Shown here in pieces: positions 21,439-33,207 of a stretch of 64,000 bases of DNA. The stretch's first letter is position 1. Each line of letters opens with the position of its first letter. This DNA is from Deinandra increscens subsp. villosa. Lineage: Eukaryota; Streptophyta; Magnoliopsida; Asterales; Asteraceae. Location: assembly GCA_039602395.1 (NCBI GenBank), contig JBCNJP010000024.1, positions 1,071,594 to 1,135,593 on the forward strand, in the 5' to 3' direction. The translations under genes and the position numbers were made by a program. The notes under the pieces were generated by a model that was not told where the DNA came from, searched no databases, and was given only the letters and a program-made list of their open reading frames with translations.

Positions 21439-24400
21439 ATGCGTCCTCCTAAGAAAAAGGTTACTTCAACTAGCAACAATGCTTTAGGTTCTCAGTCAGG
21501 TAGACAGAGAAACTTGCGATCAACTCTTGCGGCTAATCGTTTAGCTTCCTCCTCATCGTATGTCGACTCCGGCGACTGTACAATAGCCTGTGAACATTGC
21601 AATGCTCTATTTTGGTACAACGAACGTTTACTTTCACGCCCATCTAATGAATATCCTAGGTATAGTCATTGCTGTCGAAATGGAAAGTTACGCTTGCCTC
21701 TACATAACTTACCTCCTCCTCCACTCATACCACTTTTCTCGAACGTTCATTTCCTTGAAAACATTCGACGCTATAATTCTGTTTTCTCGATGACTTCGTT
21801 TGGTGCTTTCGTAGACAAATCTATAAACAACGGAACAGGCCCTTTTGTTTTTAAAGTTGAAGGGCAGATATCTCATACTATTGGTACGATTTGTCCTTCA
21901 CCTGGAAGAAAACCTTCTTTTCTACAACTTTATGTGTATGACACGGCAAATGAACTTCGCAACAGACTTTCCATCTTCGAAGACAAGGGCGTTCACTTTT
22001 GAAACCAGAAATACTGGCAACAATTCTGAGTGTACTCGAAAGTTGCAATCAATTGGTAAGGCTTTTCCGTATGGCCCGTGATATACCTCTAAGCCACAAT
22101 ATTACAGACTTCTCCATATGCTTATTTAACTCACAAAATCCTCAGCGTTACACAACTCCTACAGCTAGCTTTATAGGTGCGATAGTGTATGGCAATGAGT
22201 ACACAGCATCTGACTATGACATCATAATCCATCACAAGGACGGCAGTCCAAAGCGGATTAGTAAGTTACATCCTTCCTATATGTCATTACAATATCCTCT
22301 TCTCTTTCCATACGGTGAAAGTGGATGGTCAAAAGAGCTGACTCTCTCCACAAATGCTAAAGAAAAAGAAGTTACCATGAGTATGTACTATAGTTATCAA
22401 ATCCATCAACGACCTCATGTCCAGTCACTTTTGCTAAAAGCAGGTCGTCTATTTCAGCAGTACATTGTCGATGCATACGTATCAGTGGAGCATAGTCGTC
22501 TCGAATACTGCCGTCTGAACCAAAGCAAATTTCGTAATGAGTTACTCCAGGGTGTACATGACGCTATTCAGCAAGGTGATACTCATGGTCATCAGGTGGG
22601 CAAACGCACCTACTTACCTACTTCATTCACCGGTGGTCCACGATATATGTATAAACACTATCAGGATGCACTAGCAATATGCCGTGTACATGGCAATCCA
22701 CAGTACTTCATTACGTTTACCTGTAATGTTAAATGGCCAGAGATACAAAGGTATATGGTTCAGTTCCCTTTTCTGCAACCTCAAGATAAACCAGAAATTG
22801 TTTCAAGGATATTCCGTATGAAAGTTAAATCGCTAATAAACTTCCTAAAGGATGAAACACCCTTTGGTCATGTTACCGCACGTAAGTTCTATCCTACATT
22901 CTTCTTACATATTATTTAATCAACTATCTAAATAATCCACTTTCAACTACTTCACTAACAATTCCTATACTAACGCAGATGTTCACACAATCGAGTTCCA
23001 AAAACGTGGCCTGCCCCACTGCCATCTACTCATATGGGTTACAGAACCTTATAAGATTAGAAACCCGGAAGACATAGATAAATACATATCTGCTGAAATC
23101 CCAAATCCTGAATTAGAACCAGAACTGTATAAGATTGTCACAGACATGATGATACACGGGCCATGTGGGGAGCTAAACCGATACTCATCATGTATGGAGA
23201 CTGGTACATGTAGCAAAGGCTATCCAAAAGACTACCAAGAATCAACTTCATTGGATAAAAAAGGATACGCTTTCTACAGACGTCGTTCTGACGGTTTTAC
23301 AGTAGTTAAAAACCGAATCAAGATTGATAACGGATTTGTCGTTCCTTACAATAAATTACTTTGTTTGCGTTATTCTGCCCATATAAATGTAGAATACTGT
23401 GGCTGGAGCATGCTTATCAAGTATCTATTTAAGTACATTTCTAAGGGGACTGATCGCATACGTTTTACTGTCACCAACAAAGAGAAGCCTGACGCGAGCT
23501 CATCTAGCCAACAAGAAGTTCATATTGACGAGATAAAAAATTATGTTGACGGTCGTTTCATATGCCCATTCGAAGCCGCTTGGCGAATTCTTTGTTTTAA
23601 CATACATGAGCGTGATCCACCGGTGCAAATACTAACCGTCCACCTAGAAAACATGCAGACTCTGACATTCAATGACTCCCAAACATTGGAAGAGATACTA
23701 AAAAACCCATGTGGAAAGACAACAACATTAACAGCCTGGCTATATAATAACAGAATCGATCCAACAGGACATCATCTACGATACATTGACTTCCTATCTG
23801 AATATCGTTGGGATGCAAATGGCAAATTCTGGATACGTAGATCACAGCGGCGTAATCCAACTGTCGGCCGACTAATCTACATCCATCCAACGTGTGGTGA
23901 AGTGTTCTACTTACGTTTATTGTTAACACACCAAAGAGGATGTAAAAGCTTTGCCGACATTCGTACCGTTAATGGTGAGTGCCTAAACACCTACCGTGCT
24001 GCATGCGAAAGGCTTGGATTAATAGGAGACAACAGAGAATGGTTGCTGACATTTGAAGATGCATCGTTATGGGCAACTGCACCCGAGCTACGCTCTCTCT
24101 TCACACACATGCTTCTGTATTGTGAAATGTCCAACCCTCTTGAACTTTGGGAAAAACATTGGTTAACAATGGCACATGACCTTATCTATCAGCATCACCT
24201 AAAGAATGATAGCGATATACAGCAGCAAGTTCTATATGAGCTTCAGCTGTTACTTAAATCCAACTCCTCCTCATCATCACAATCATTAGCCACTTATGGA
24301 CTACCATTGCCAAACCCACAGCTTCTGCTTATGCTTGAAAACAAACTACTTATGGAAGAAAAGAACTATGACAGGCACGCGCTGAAACAAGAACACGAGA

Positions 24401-25863
24401 GACTACATAAAGGGCTTCATCCAACCCAATTAAGTATATATGAGAATGTTATGACGCTTTTGCAATCAAATAAGCAAGTTTTACTTTTTGTATATGGCCA
24501 CGGTGGCACAGGAAAAACCTACCTATGGTCAACCATCATTTCAGCTCTAAGATCAGACGCAAAAGTCGTACTTGCTGTTGCAGCATCAGGAATAGCATCA
24601 TTGCTTCTTCCGTCCGGCAGAACTGCACACTCGAGGTTCCGCATACCAATTAACCTAAACGAAAAGTCTGTTTGCAGCATAACAAAAAGAAGTAACCTAT
24701 GTAAACTTTTACAGGAAACAACGCTTATCATTTGGGATGAGGCTCCAATGAGCGAACGGTATTGCCTTGAAGCACTAGACAGATGCCTTAAGGACATACT
24801 AAACAAACCGGACTTGCCTTTTGGTGGTATGTCAATCATACTGGGAGGGGATTTCAGGCAAACACTACCGATAAAGCGTAGAGCTACGAAAACACAAACC
24901 ATAGGCCTATCATTACCACGATCAACCCTATGGCATCACTTCCAAATTGCAACATTGACTGTCAACATGCGTCTAGAACGACCAGATCTTGATTTACTTA
25001 CAAGAAAGCGCATTTCATCATTCTCCTCATGGCTCCTAGACATAGGAAATGGTTGCATAGGTACTTTAGATAATGCGGATCCTCTCAATTCTAAGAAAGT
25101 TTCAATACCAGCAGAATATTTGATCCCAAATTCAGCAGATGCTCTGGAAACTCTAATTGACTTCATCTACGATCCAGATACAATTAACATTCCAAACCCC
25201 GTTGAACTATCAAAAAAAGCTATAGTATGCCCACGAAATGATACGGTTGATGAGCTAAATAAACTGGTACTAGATAAAAATCCCAATGAATTTAAGGAGT
25301 ACCTTAGCATAGACACTGTCGTATCACATGGCTCTAGAACTGAAGACACAGAGCTTCTATATCCTCAAGAATATCTCAACTCTCTTCAATTTACAGGCTT
25401 ACCACCCCATCAACTTCAACTAAGATTAAACTGCCCTATAATTCTCTTGCGAAACATAAACCTATCTCTTGGTCTATGCAATGGAACTCGATTAATAGTC
25501 ACACAGTTGCTAAACCATGTAATAGAAGCAAGGATTATCACTGGAGTAGCTATAGGCCGCCGTGTTTACATTCCAAGAATAACTCTAACACATAACGATG
25601 AGGAACTCCCATACACCTTTAGCAGGAAACAGTTTCCAGTAAAACTTTGCTACGCAATGACAATCAACAAAAGTCAAGGTCAGTCACTTAATAAAATAGG
25701 TATTTACTTACCCGAACCAGTATTTAGCCACGGCCAACTGTACGTTGCACTATCACGAGCAACGTCCCCTGACGCACTAAAAATACTAATACTGCCACAA
25801 GATGAAGATTCACCTGCCATTACTAAAAATATTGTCTATGTTGACTTCCTAGAATCACTTTGA
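21439..25863 (+). pseudogene. Helitron RepHel: rolling-circle replicase plus PIF1-type helicase, one frameshift
   Basis: This is the transposition protein of the element. From ATG 21439 the first part has a Cys-rich finger (CEHCNALFWYNERL...CC). Near 21985-21998 the frame shifts by one: the first frame stops at TGA 22000-22002, while homology continues at LKPEILATIL. The Helitron N-terminal domain follows (HGNPQYFITFTCNVKWPEI). One intron (22882-22978) joins H/VHTIEFQKRGLPHCHLLIW, which carries the HUH metal-binding histidines; paired tyrosines lie in YLFKYISKG (about 23425-23450). The SF1 helicase has every motif: GHGGTGKT (about 24500), IIWDEAPM (24728), LGGDFRQTLP (24841), LCNGTRLIV, INKSQGQSL (25665) and LYVALSRATS (25740). 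The long 3' exon is clean, so the single frameshift is the only visible lesion. Confidence 0.9.
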
Positions 25864-26060
25864 TAGCCTATAACATGAACTCTCCATAAGCTTTTTTATA
25901 GAGAATACATCATTGACTAACAGCAAACGTAAGTAGAATAAACCCTAACAGATAGTTATTCCATCATCAATGCATATTATAAAATCTTTAGCATTATATA
26001 GTTCGCATTTTTTTACACAAATGTAGCACATATGTCTAACGTATGATTTTACTACAGCCA

Positions 26061-27900
26061 ATGACAAGTCACTGGATAAATCAATTGAAGCCCTACAAAG
26101 CTCCACTACCCATTGACATTCGTGTCATAAGGAAGTACACAACACAATGGAGTCCAACAGACAAGCCAAAGTTATTTTACTTACTAATTGATGCTGATGT
26201 AAGTTCCTGCTACAAATCCATTTCGCATGTAAAATAAGCTGCTCATCTCTATTATGCATTTCCTTTGCAGGGTAACACAATAGAGGCAAAGGTTCAGACA
26301 AAAAGAAACAAACTTGACTCCCACGTTACTCTCTATAGCTGCTACAATATTGACGGGTATGCTGTTGACCCAAACATAGGTTACAGACAGGTTGTCCCTC
26401 AAACAGCCACAATAGTCATTGGAGACAGAACTGTGTTCAAATCGACATCAGAATTACCTATTCCAAAATATTACTTCAACTTTGTAGCATACAAGGATCT
26501 TTTAATCATGCAGAAGCAATCATTATTGCTCACAGGTTCCTATTTTATACACCATACACCTTTATCTATCCACAGTACATTGTATTACCACCCGCTTACT
26601 TACCCGGAATACTATAGACTATCTTTGCAGGGTTGAAAGCACAAGCTCAATGATGAAAAGGAAAGACTATAACCTCATGAAAATTTCCGCCATTGACTTA
26701 AGGTACACCTGAAAATGATTATCAGCTACAAATACGTAGACAGTCTGGCACCTGGAATGGTTATAGCTATAACCTCTTTGATAGTGACAATACATGCAGG
26801 TAGAATACATACATAAAACTTCTTCTAGCATACCACTTAACCTACTTATTTAACGATATTAAATATGTGTTCATGCAGATAAGCTGCAGCTTGAATCTAC
26901 ATCAGCAACAACTATTGAGGTAGAACCTCCTGTTGAAGCTTACAGAGAGTCAATGCAAAAGCTAAAGAGGATGCCCAAGACAAGAAACATAGTTTACGGT
27001 CAGCAAGCCGCCAAGGACATCAGAGATAACATCACCACCCTTCAAAATGTCGTCTCCATGAATCCAGATTCCATAGACGTAAGCGAAATACAACACATTT
27101 GTGGACATAGTAAAGAAAATATACTGACACAACTTTAACAAATGATAACAGAACTACAGATTTGCATGCAAGGCAGCCATCAAAGAATTTCATGGCTACA
27201 GAAAATGGTATCGACGTAAGTGTCCCAACTCAGATTGCGACGATACGTTACGTCCAGAGGAAGATTATCTCCTGTGTAAGCATTGCGGCCGAATAGACAA
27301 TCCTGTTTATACGTAAGTACTAAACATAGAATAACAAATATAATTTAATAGATACGGATTGATACTTCTACTCTATTAACATATAATCTATATCTAACAG
27401 ATATTGTGTCAACGGTACATTGGATGACGGTACAGCTACGCTATCAGTCGTATTCTTCGATGATGCTATGACACAGGCAATTGGTATTGATTGTGAAACC
27501 ATGGTGTTGAAGAATGGTTATGAAGATCCAAAAGTTATTCCAAACCCAATTTGGTCATTAGCAGGACAGCAGAAGATCTATTCCTTTTCAATGCATAAGA
27601 ACAAAGATGCTTCAATACAAAGGACATTAGAGGTTGATCCTTCTACTGACATACAAGAGGTTGAAGACATACCACAAAGACTTATAGAACATGCTCCCGC
27701 AACCCCAGCAGCCAAAATCTCAAGGAAACATCCAACAGATGATCCAGGTAAACACCTAGGAAACAAGATACTTTAAAGCAACAACAAAATTCCTAACAAT
27801 CTCATCTGCTACTTACACAAAACATTTCACAGGGACACAGGAATCCACAAGGCAAGAGTATAGCAGGAGGAAGAAGGCAAAGAATAACAATTCCGATTGA
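26061..27900 (+). pseudogene. Second RPA1-like gene of the Helitron, internal deletion
   Basis: This is a paralogue of 14793-16895 with the same exon phases: 26061-26198, 26271-26535, 26618-26702, then a remnant of exon 4 up to 26799, 26879-27078, 27152-27312, 27401-27747 and 27833-27900. It keeps IDIRVIRKYTTQWSP, TIVIGDRTVFKS, SMMKRKDYNLMKIS, the zinc ribbon (CPNSDCDD...CKHCG) and VVFFDDAMTQAIGIDCET. Two differences stand out. First, intron 3 and the first ~14 codons of exon 4 are gone: only 23 bp separate the exon 3 donor from the surviving YKYVDSLAPGMVIA, too short for a plant intron. Second, exons 5 and 6 are fused. An upstream ATG at 26043 is possible, but CTACAG/CCAATG looks like a splice acceptor. 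Confidence 0.8.
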
Positions 27901-28062
27901 CTGCTAAATACATTTACTTTCTGCCGGATTACATTTTCATCTTAAACACTAACTAATTATGTACTTCGTGCGTAATGCTACTTATAACAACTGCCATGCT
28001 AATTTCCTATTACAACTTCACCTCCATATTACACCACAAGGCTAAAGGGAATTACACACGAA

Positions 28063-28103
28063 AACGAGACCTCGCACGCTGCAACGCGCGGGTCGCAGAT
28101 CTC

Positions 28104-28106
<3 letters not shown>
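28063..28106 (+). repeat. Helitron 3'-terminal hairpin
   Basis: GACCTCGCACG (28068-28078) pairs with CGCGCGGGTC (28085-28094) around the loop CTGCAA, with a one-base bulge and a mismatch. Six bases later comes CTCG and then T (28101-28105). In addition AACGAGA (28063-28069) is the perfect complement of the terminal TCTCGTT (28100-28106). A GC hairpin ~10 nt before the end is the hallmark of Helitron 3' termini. Confidence 0.65.

Positions 28107-28156
<50 letters not shown>
28105..28156. repeat. (ATT)n microsatellite
   Basis: About 17 ATT/TTA units directly follow the Helitron 3' end. A shorter (ATT)n run also lies beside the proposed 5' end (14101-14120, 14135-14150). Confidence 0.9.
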
Positions 28157-28157
<1 letters not shown>

Positions 28158-28374
28158 AAACAGTGTAAATATTCTTAATTTATTGTTATTTCTGTTTAGC
28201 ATTTCTAAAATCTTTTTTATCTTCGTAAATCACTAATCAAAAGGTATAAATAACAATATATCCATTCAATCAACAATATAATTATATATTTTTTTAAAAA
28301 GTATTAATTCGTTTATAGGCATGATTTAAAAATAATTATCTTTTTACATTAACTTTTTAGATTACGAGAAAAAC

Positions 28375-28394
28375 ACCCGCGCATTGCTGCGGGT
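28375..28394 (-). repeat. 3'-terminal hairpin of the small Helitron
   Basis: On the minus strand ACCCGC and GCGGGT form the outer stem around AGCAATGC. Its spacing to TCTCGT (28369-28364) mirrors the hairpin at 28068-28104. Confidence 0.55.
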
Positions 28395-28595
28395 TGACAT
28401 TTTTTTATCAATTCACATTCATATAGTACCAAAATAACCATAGTCATAGATATTATAGTTGTTTTTTACAGATAGCATACCAGAGAAAATAAAAAAGTTA
28501 AGTTGATTTCAACATAATACCAAACAAAGTTACTTGACTTTTACATTACAAAAGAAAGTCATAGTTTCTTGCTGTTACTTCTCCTTGAAAGTCCA

Positions 28596-29215
28596 TCATA
28601 CGACTTGAGATATGTGTAGTGCTTTGACTTCAAAGTAATACCTCATACGTATTTTCTGATCAACATTGATATCATGACGGTCGACAAAAGACTTCCAATC
28701 GTAAAAACTAAACCTGTAATTTTCAAAGGTAATGTAAAGGCAATATCTAATGACTTGAAATCAGGAATATAGATATATGTATGTAATTTTCTAAAGCTAT
28801 ACCTTGTATATGTTGCCATGTTACTTTGAGAATGCAACATGTATGGTTCAGGTTGTCTTGATAGATAAGATCAATTATCATTTCGTCATAGAATTGAGCC
28901 ATCATTTCGTCATAGAATTCAGCCATTTCTGCGAGTCTTGGCGCTATATAAGATGTATGCCATTAAAAGTAAAAAGAAGATATTAACTCTCAGTGTAATA
29001 CAAAAGAGTCCTAAAACAAAATCATATTAACAGATTCATTAATAGCCATTCAAAGTTACTTACAAAATTTTTGCGAATGATAACGATCTCATCAAAAGAC
29101 GACTGTGGTGGTGGCAGGGCAGTGTTGTTTTCTTGTCCTCAGGTGTCTCTGCAGTATCTTGTTTTCTTGTCCTCAGGTGTCTCTGCAGGATCTGGAGGGG
29201 GGGGGTTGAACTACC
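28596..29215 (-). pseudogene. Decayed B3-domain gene in the small Helitron
   Basis: Three exons on the minus strand align with the second half of the B3 gene at 18987-19908. The first (down to 29063) ends SSFDEIVIIRKNF before GTAAGT, matching VPFQAFVTVRSHF before GTAAGT. The second encodes PRLAEMAEFYDEM, with an internal tandem duplication of the EFYDEM block, then shifts frame before SQSNMATYTR (compare QSNMVTYRR). The third encodes FSFYDWKSFVDRHDINVDQKI and stops at 28596 (compare YTIDGWKNFVKRYGIEVGQM). Intron positions and phases are conserved. The first B3 domain is not found upstream. A 39-bp tandem duplication (about 29131-29208) adds a further break. It is clearly non-functional. Confidence 0.7.
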
Positions 29216-31461
29216 AACAAATTATGATTCAAACCTGTAGAAGCTGATGCAATTTGATGCAATTTGTGAAGATCGAGACCAAATATGTTCCGTAGTACTA
29301 ATTTCTGCGATTTTTTAAATTCTTTTTATATATATTAAGGACCCCCGGATTAGGATACGTGACTTTTCGCCCAAGCTACGTGATTCGAGATGCAAAGTTG
29401 GTTGAATCTAGATAAGATGAGATGGTCGCAGATATTCTGATTTGGGGAGCTATAGTTTATTATACCATGTGAGTCTGTAATCACAATACCTTCTAAAAAG
29501 TTTGTTTAGTTACTATATTATGTGCAACTCAAATCATTTGGTTTGATTGCATAAAGATAACCAAGTTTGGTTTATTTTGGGTTATCAACTTCTTTAATGA
29601 CAGAAAAAAACCATCAAAGATTCAAAATGTTTGATTAAAGACTGCCTAAGATAACGGGTTTCCAAGTATCGAGTTGGGAAAAAGTAAATTTAACACTCTA
29701 TTAGAGGTGTGACAACATGAGTGGGTATTCAATTAGAGGTGACAATGGGTAAAAAAAATGATTCTCTGATGTAAGTGGCCTAGCCAAAAGCATTTTTTGT
29801 CCAAAGAATTTCGTATATTTTCTCAATGAAAGCTTGACTTACATAGATGTTCTTGAAGGAGATAATAACTTCCAGCATCTCTGTCAATGTTAAATATGCT
29901 AAACAATTGATGAACAAAACAATTAGGATAACAATCAACATTTAGTTTGTTTGTTGATTTTGAAATCGAAATGAAAGAAAACATAAAGAAAAAATAGAAT
30001 TGCAAACCTTAATTTTCCTTAGAAGCTCATAACCTATAATCCCAGGCATTGGAATAATCTGTCACATTTAAATTTTTAAATCAAGAACATTGTTTACATA
30101 AAAAAAAAAAACAAACATCAATCTACGAAGGAAACAACAGTAACTGCAACAATCAGCCAATTCCAAGTGAACTTTCTACCCAAAATCAACATGAACAAAC
30201 AATAATCGAGATTAGAGACGTTAAAAAAGATCAAAACCCACAAAACAAAGAAAAAACCCATTTCTGAAGGAAGTCATCACAACTCACACCAAAACCCATA
30301 TCTAAGGTAATCTATGGTAGAATTGGATGTAGGGCTTGAACTGTAGAATTGGATGTAGGGCTTGAACTGGAAGTTTCCTGTTCTGCTCAAATACTCGACA
30401 AACCATGGAGATCTCTAAAAATGGCCATCGTGATACACAACAGTTGATGTGTTACAAAACCCTAGATAGTCTTCATAGCATATGTATCAAGTTTGCAAAT
30501 TAAATTCTTTGCTGGTTCTACTTTAATTACCCCCTTATTCTAACATATTGAAGCATCATATACTAATCCATCCAAAAGCTTAAAACACACTCAACTGCTT
30601 ACACCCATTTAGAAACAACACAAACAGAAACAGAAAAGCAAACTAAATACTGAAAAAGGATTACGGGATTACATCAACAAAATCACCATTGAAGATGAAA
30701 TCAGATACTAATTAAATTAAAGTAAAAGGGTACAGATGAAAATCATAAAACCTCAATCCGATCTTTGAAGGAGGATTGGAAAGTAGAGCAAGCATGAGTC
30801 GCGATGAACAACGGATGCTCTAATCGCACACTGCTGAAGAGGATGACGGAGAGCCAAGTCGGCGGCGGCGCAACAAAGCAGGCTACTCACGAAATCGGAG
30901 CAACCAAATCGTCGATTCAACAACACAGGAGGTACTCACGAAAGAGATTTTAGAGAGGGAGAGCATCGGTCGAAATTTTAGACCTGCAAAGGATTGAACC
31001 TACCGGCAAGAAAAAAACGCAAAAGCAGGCACAATGAATTTAAGCGACTTTCAATACACGTGTTGAAATCATAAGAACAGGTGTATAAAAAAGAGAATAC
31101 GTGTCAAAAAAAGAGGCTTGATAAGTGTCCAACATTACAGCTGTAACCAAAATATATTAACATTACAGCTGTAAGAAAAATAATAATTTGTTAAGTTGTT
31201 AAGCTCAGGTTTAGAACCTGACACCTCCAACTTCATAACCTAAATAACTACCACCAGGACACTACGCTACATCGAACAGATTCCAAAACACTTTGTAGAA
31301 AACATCACGAAAGAACTGGGTAATTCAAAAAAATAAAAATAAAACCAAATACCACGTGGCTTGTCATGCGAATGCCACATGGAGGGAATAGTGGCTCATA
31401 AGTGTACAACTCAGCTTAAGGATTTGATAAATAAGGTAATTTAGTATTACTATATTATTAG
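29216..31461. other. Non-coding body of the small Helitron
   Basis: No protein is recognised. On the minus strand 31000-30770 resembles a gene leader (CTCTCCCTCTCTAAAATCTC, then a GC-rich CGCCGCCGCCGAC patch). A 26-bp tandem duplication (AGAATTGGATGTAGGGCTTG twice) lies at about 30311-30368. Confidence 0.5.
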
Positions 31462-31462
31462 A

Positions 31463-32128
31463 AATGAAATTCTTTCATTTAAAATTAAAAATAACAATGA
31501 TCATTTCTGGATTATATTCAACATAAATCATTATTTAAATGAGATTTGTTTTTAATTATTTAATGTACTCCGGATTATTTCATAACATAATACGAGAGTT
31601 CTAAAATTAAAATTCTTATTATGAAATTTAAATTTGGAAATGAACCATCAGCATTTCCAAGATTAAAATTAATTCTAAGGTTTTAAAAAAAAACTTACAG
31701 ACTATAAATAGAGTATTCAAATGGTTTTTTTTTTTTTAAATTCAAGCAAATTTATTTCTATTTTACCTTTAAGAATTCTCACTCTTTATTTATAAGGTAT
31801 GAATTTATTACATTTTTATAATATAAAGATAAAATGCATAATTTTTTAAGCTTATTATTCTTAATTGGTATTGTGCAAATCATTTATATAAATCAAAGTT
31901 TGATGAGGTAAAAAACAAAAAGAAGAAGTAGAAATCACTCACATTGTTTGCTTTCTTGCATGAACTTAACACATTCATGGTATCATTGAATAACCACACA
32001 ACTATTCTCTCAATTTGAAAGGTGGAGGCATAAACTTCAATGAATTAGAAAGACCTCCGATATACATGTTGCTAATTTAGGGTAACTTCACCAATAAACA
32101 TTCTAGCAATTATGACGAAAGTGATGCA
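31463..32128. other. AT-rich non-coding flank
   Basis: I see no gene, repeat or RNA here before the gap. Confidence 0.5.
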
Positions 32129-32628
32129 NNNNNNNNNNNNNNNNNNNNNNNNNNNNNNNNNNNNNNNNNNNNNNNNNNNNNNNNNNNNNNNNNNNNNNNN
32201 NNNNNNNNNNNNNNNNNNNNNNNNNNNNNNNNNNNNNNNNNNNNNNNNNNNNNNNNNNNNNNNNNNNNNNNNNNNNNNNNNNNNNNNNNNNNNNNNNNNN
32301 NNNNNNNNNNNNNNNNNNNNNNNNNNNNNNNNNNNNNNNNNNNNNNNNNNNNNNNNNNNNNNNNNNNNNNNNNNNNNNNNNNNNNNNNNNNNNNNNNNNN
32401 NNNNNNNNNNNNNNNNNNNNNNNNNNNNNNNNNNNNNNNNNNNNNNNNNNNNNNNNNNNNNNNNNNNNNNNNNNNNNNNNNNNNNNNNNNNNNNNNNNNN
32501 NNNNNNNNNNNNNNNNNNNNNNNNNNNNNNNNNNNNNNNNNNNNNNNNNNNNNNNNNNNNNNNNNNNNNNNNNNNNNNNNNNNNNNNNNNNNNNNNNNNN
32601 NNNNNNNNNNNNNNNNNNNNNNNNNNNN
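32129..32628. other. Assembly gap (500 N)
   Basis: Exactly 500 Ns, a placeholder gap of unknown true size. Any frame read through it is meaningless. Confidence 0.99.
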
Positions 32629-33060
32629 AGATGTTTTCTAGAGAAACGTGTTTGATTATTATGTTATGTTATGTATGACCATGTTATATGTTATACTTGA
32701 TACATGTTTGTAAAAAGAGATTTTGCATGTCCAAAGGTTTTAACCTCACGAACAAGGTAAAGTTTTTAGAATGTAGAACTCACCAGCGTACGCTGACCTT
32801 TTCCCAAAACCATATGTATGTCAGGTGTAGGTGAGACGTCTGGAAGCAAGGGCGGAGCCCTCGTGATAAGAGACTGATCGGGTAAGCTATTAGAGGAGCG
32901 GTTGGACGTGCTGGCTAGATGTAGATAAATAAAGACGAATGTAGTTAGTCGTTATATAGATAGATTATAAATTATCTCAATTACTTTACGTACTTGGCTT
33001 ATATATAAATAAAAGTTTTTAAATTTTCCGCTGCTTATCTCTGTTGTGCCACGTGTTCAT
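32629..33060 (+). repeat. Probable LTR 3' part, unassigned family
   Basis: The style is that of a plant Ty3/gypsy LTR: ACTCACCAGCGTACGCTGAC, CAGGTGTAGGTGAGACG, and an AT-rich tail with TTTCCGCTGC near 33025. No matching partner LTR or primer site is visible in the window, so this is a tentative call from resemblance. Confidence 0.35.
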
Positions 33061-33207
33061 TAGTAAATCCGATGAGTGAGCCCTCCTGGTGCCAAGTCTG
33101 GGAGTGGGCGTCTCACTATCACTCTCATATACTTCCAAACATTCACTTTTCTCCACTACCTACTCATACTTCTCCAATTCTGTTCATCTTCAAACTAACA
33201 TCAACAA

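Larger units (their letters stand above)
14131..28104 (+). mobile_element. ~14-kb Helitron with RPA-like, B3, RepHel and second RPA-like genes
   Basis: Four co-oriented genes lie in this span, including a RepHel replicase that defines Helitrons. The 3' end is a GC-rich hairpin (28068-28094) followed by GCAGATCTCG and then T. The 5' end is tentative: TC at 14131 precedes an AT-rich stretch and the block GCTGACGTGTACACT, which aligns with GCTGAGTTGTACACT beside the 5' end of the neighbouring inverted element (31462). Helitrons usually start TC and end CTRR between A and T. Here the 3' tetranucleotide reads CTCG and the 5' neighbour is T, so the borders need comparison with an empty site. Confidence 0.72.
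28365..31462 (-). mobile_element. Small Helitron derivative, minus strand, tail to tail with the large one
   Basis: Read on the minus strand, the element starts TCTAATAATATAGTAATACT (from 31462), a typical AT-rich Helitron 5' end. It contains GCTGAGTTGTACACT and a second RPA/B3-type leader, holds a decayed B3 gene, and ends with a GC hairpin (28375-28394), then TTTTTCTCG and T. The 3' signature (GCGCGGGT, 6-8 nt, CTCG, T) matches the 14-kb element. There is no RepHel or RPA coding sequence, so it is an internally deleted, non-autonomous relative. Borders are inferred from sequence alone. Confidence 0.6.

Noticed and set aside
32112..32678. Long open frame across the first gap
   Set aside because: It consists of Ns; the same applies to 61392-61940. 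No coding information.
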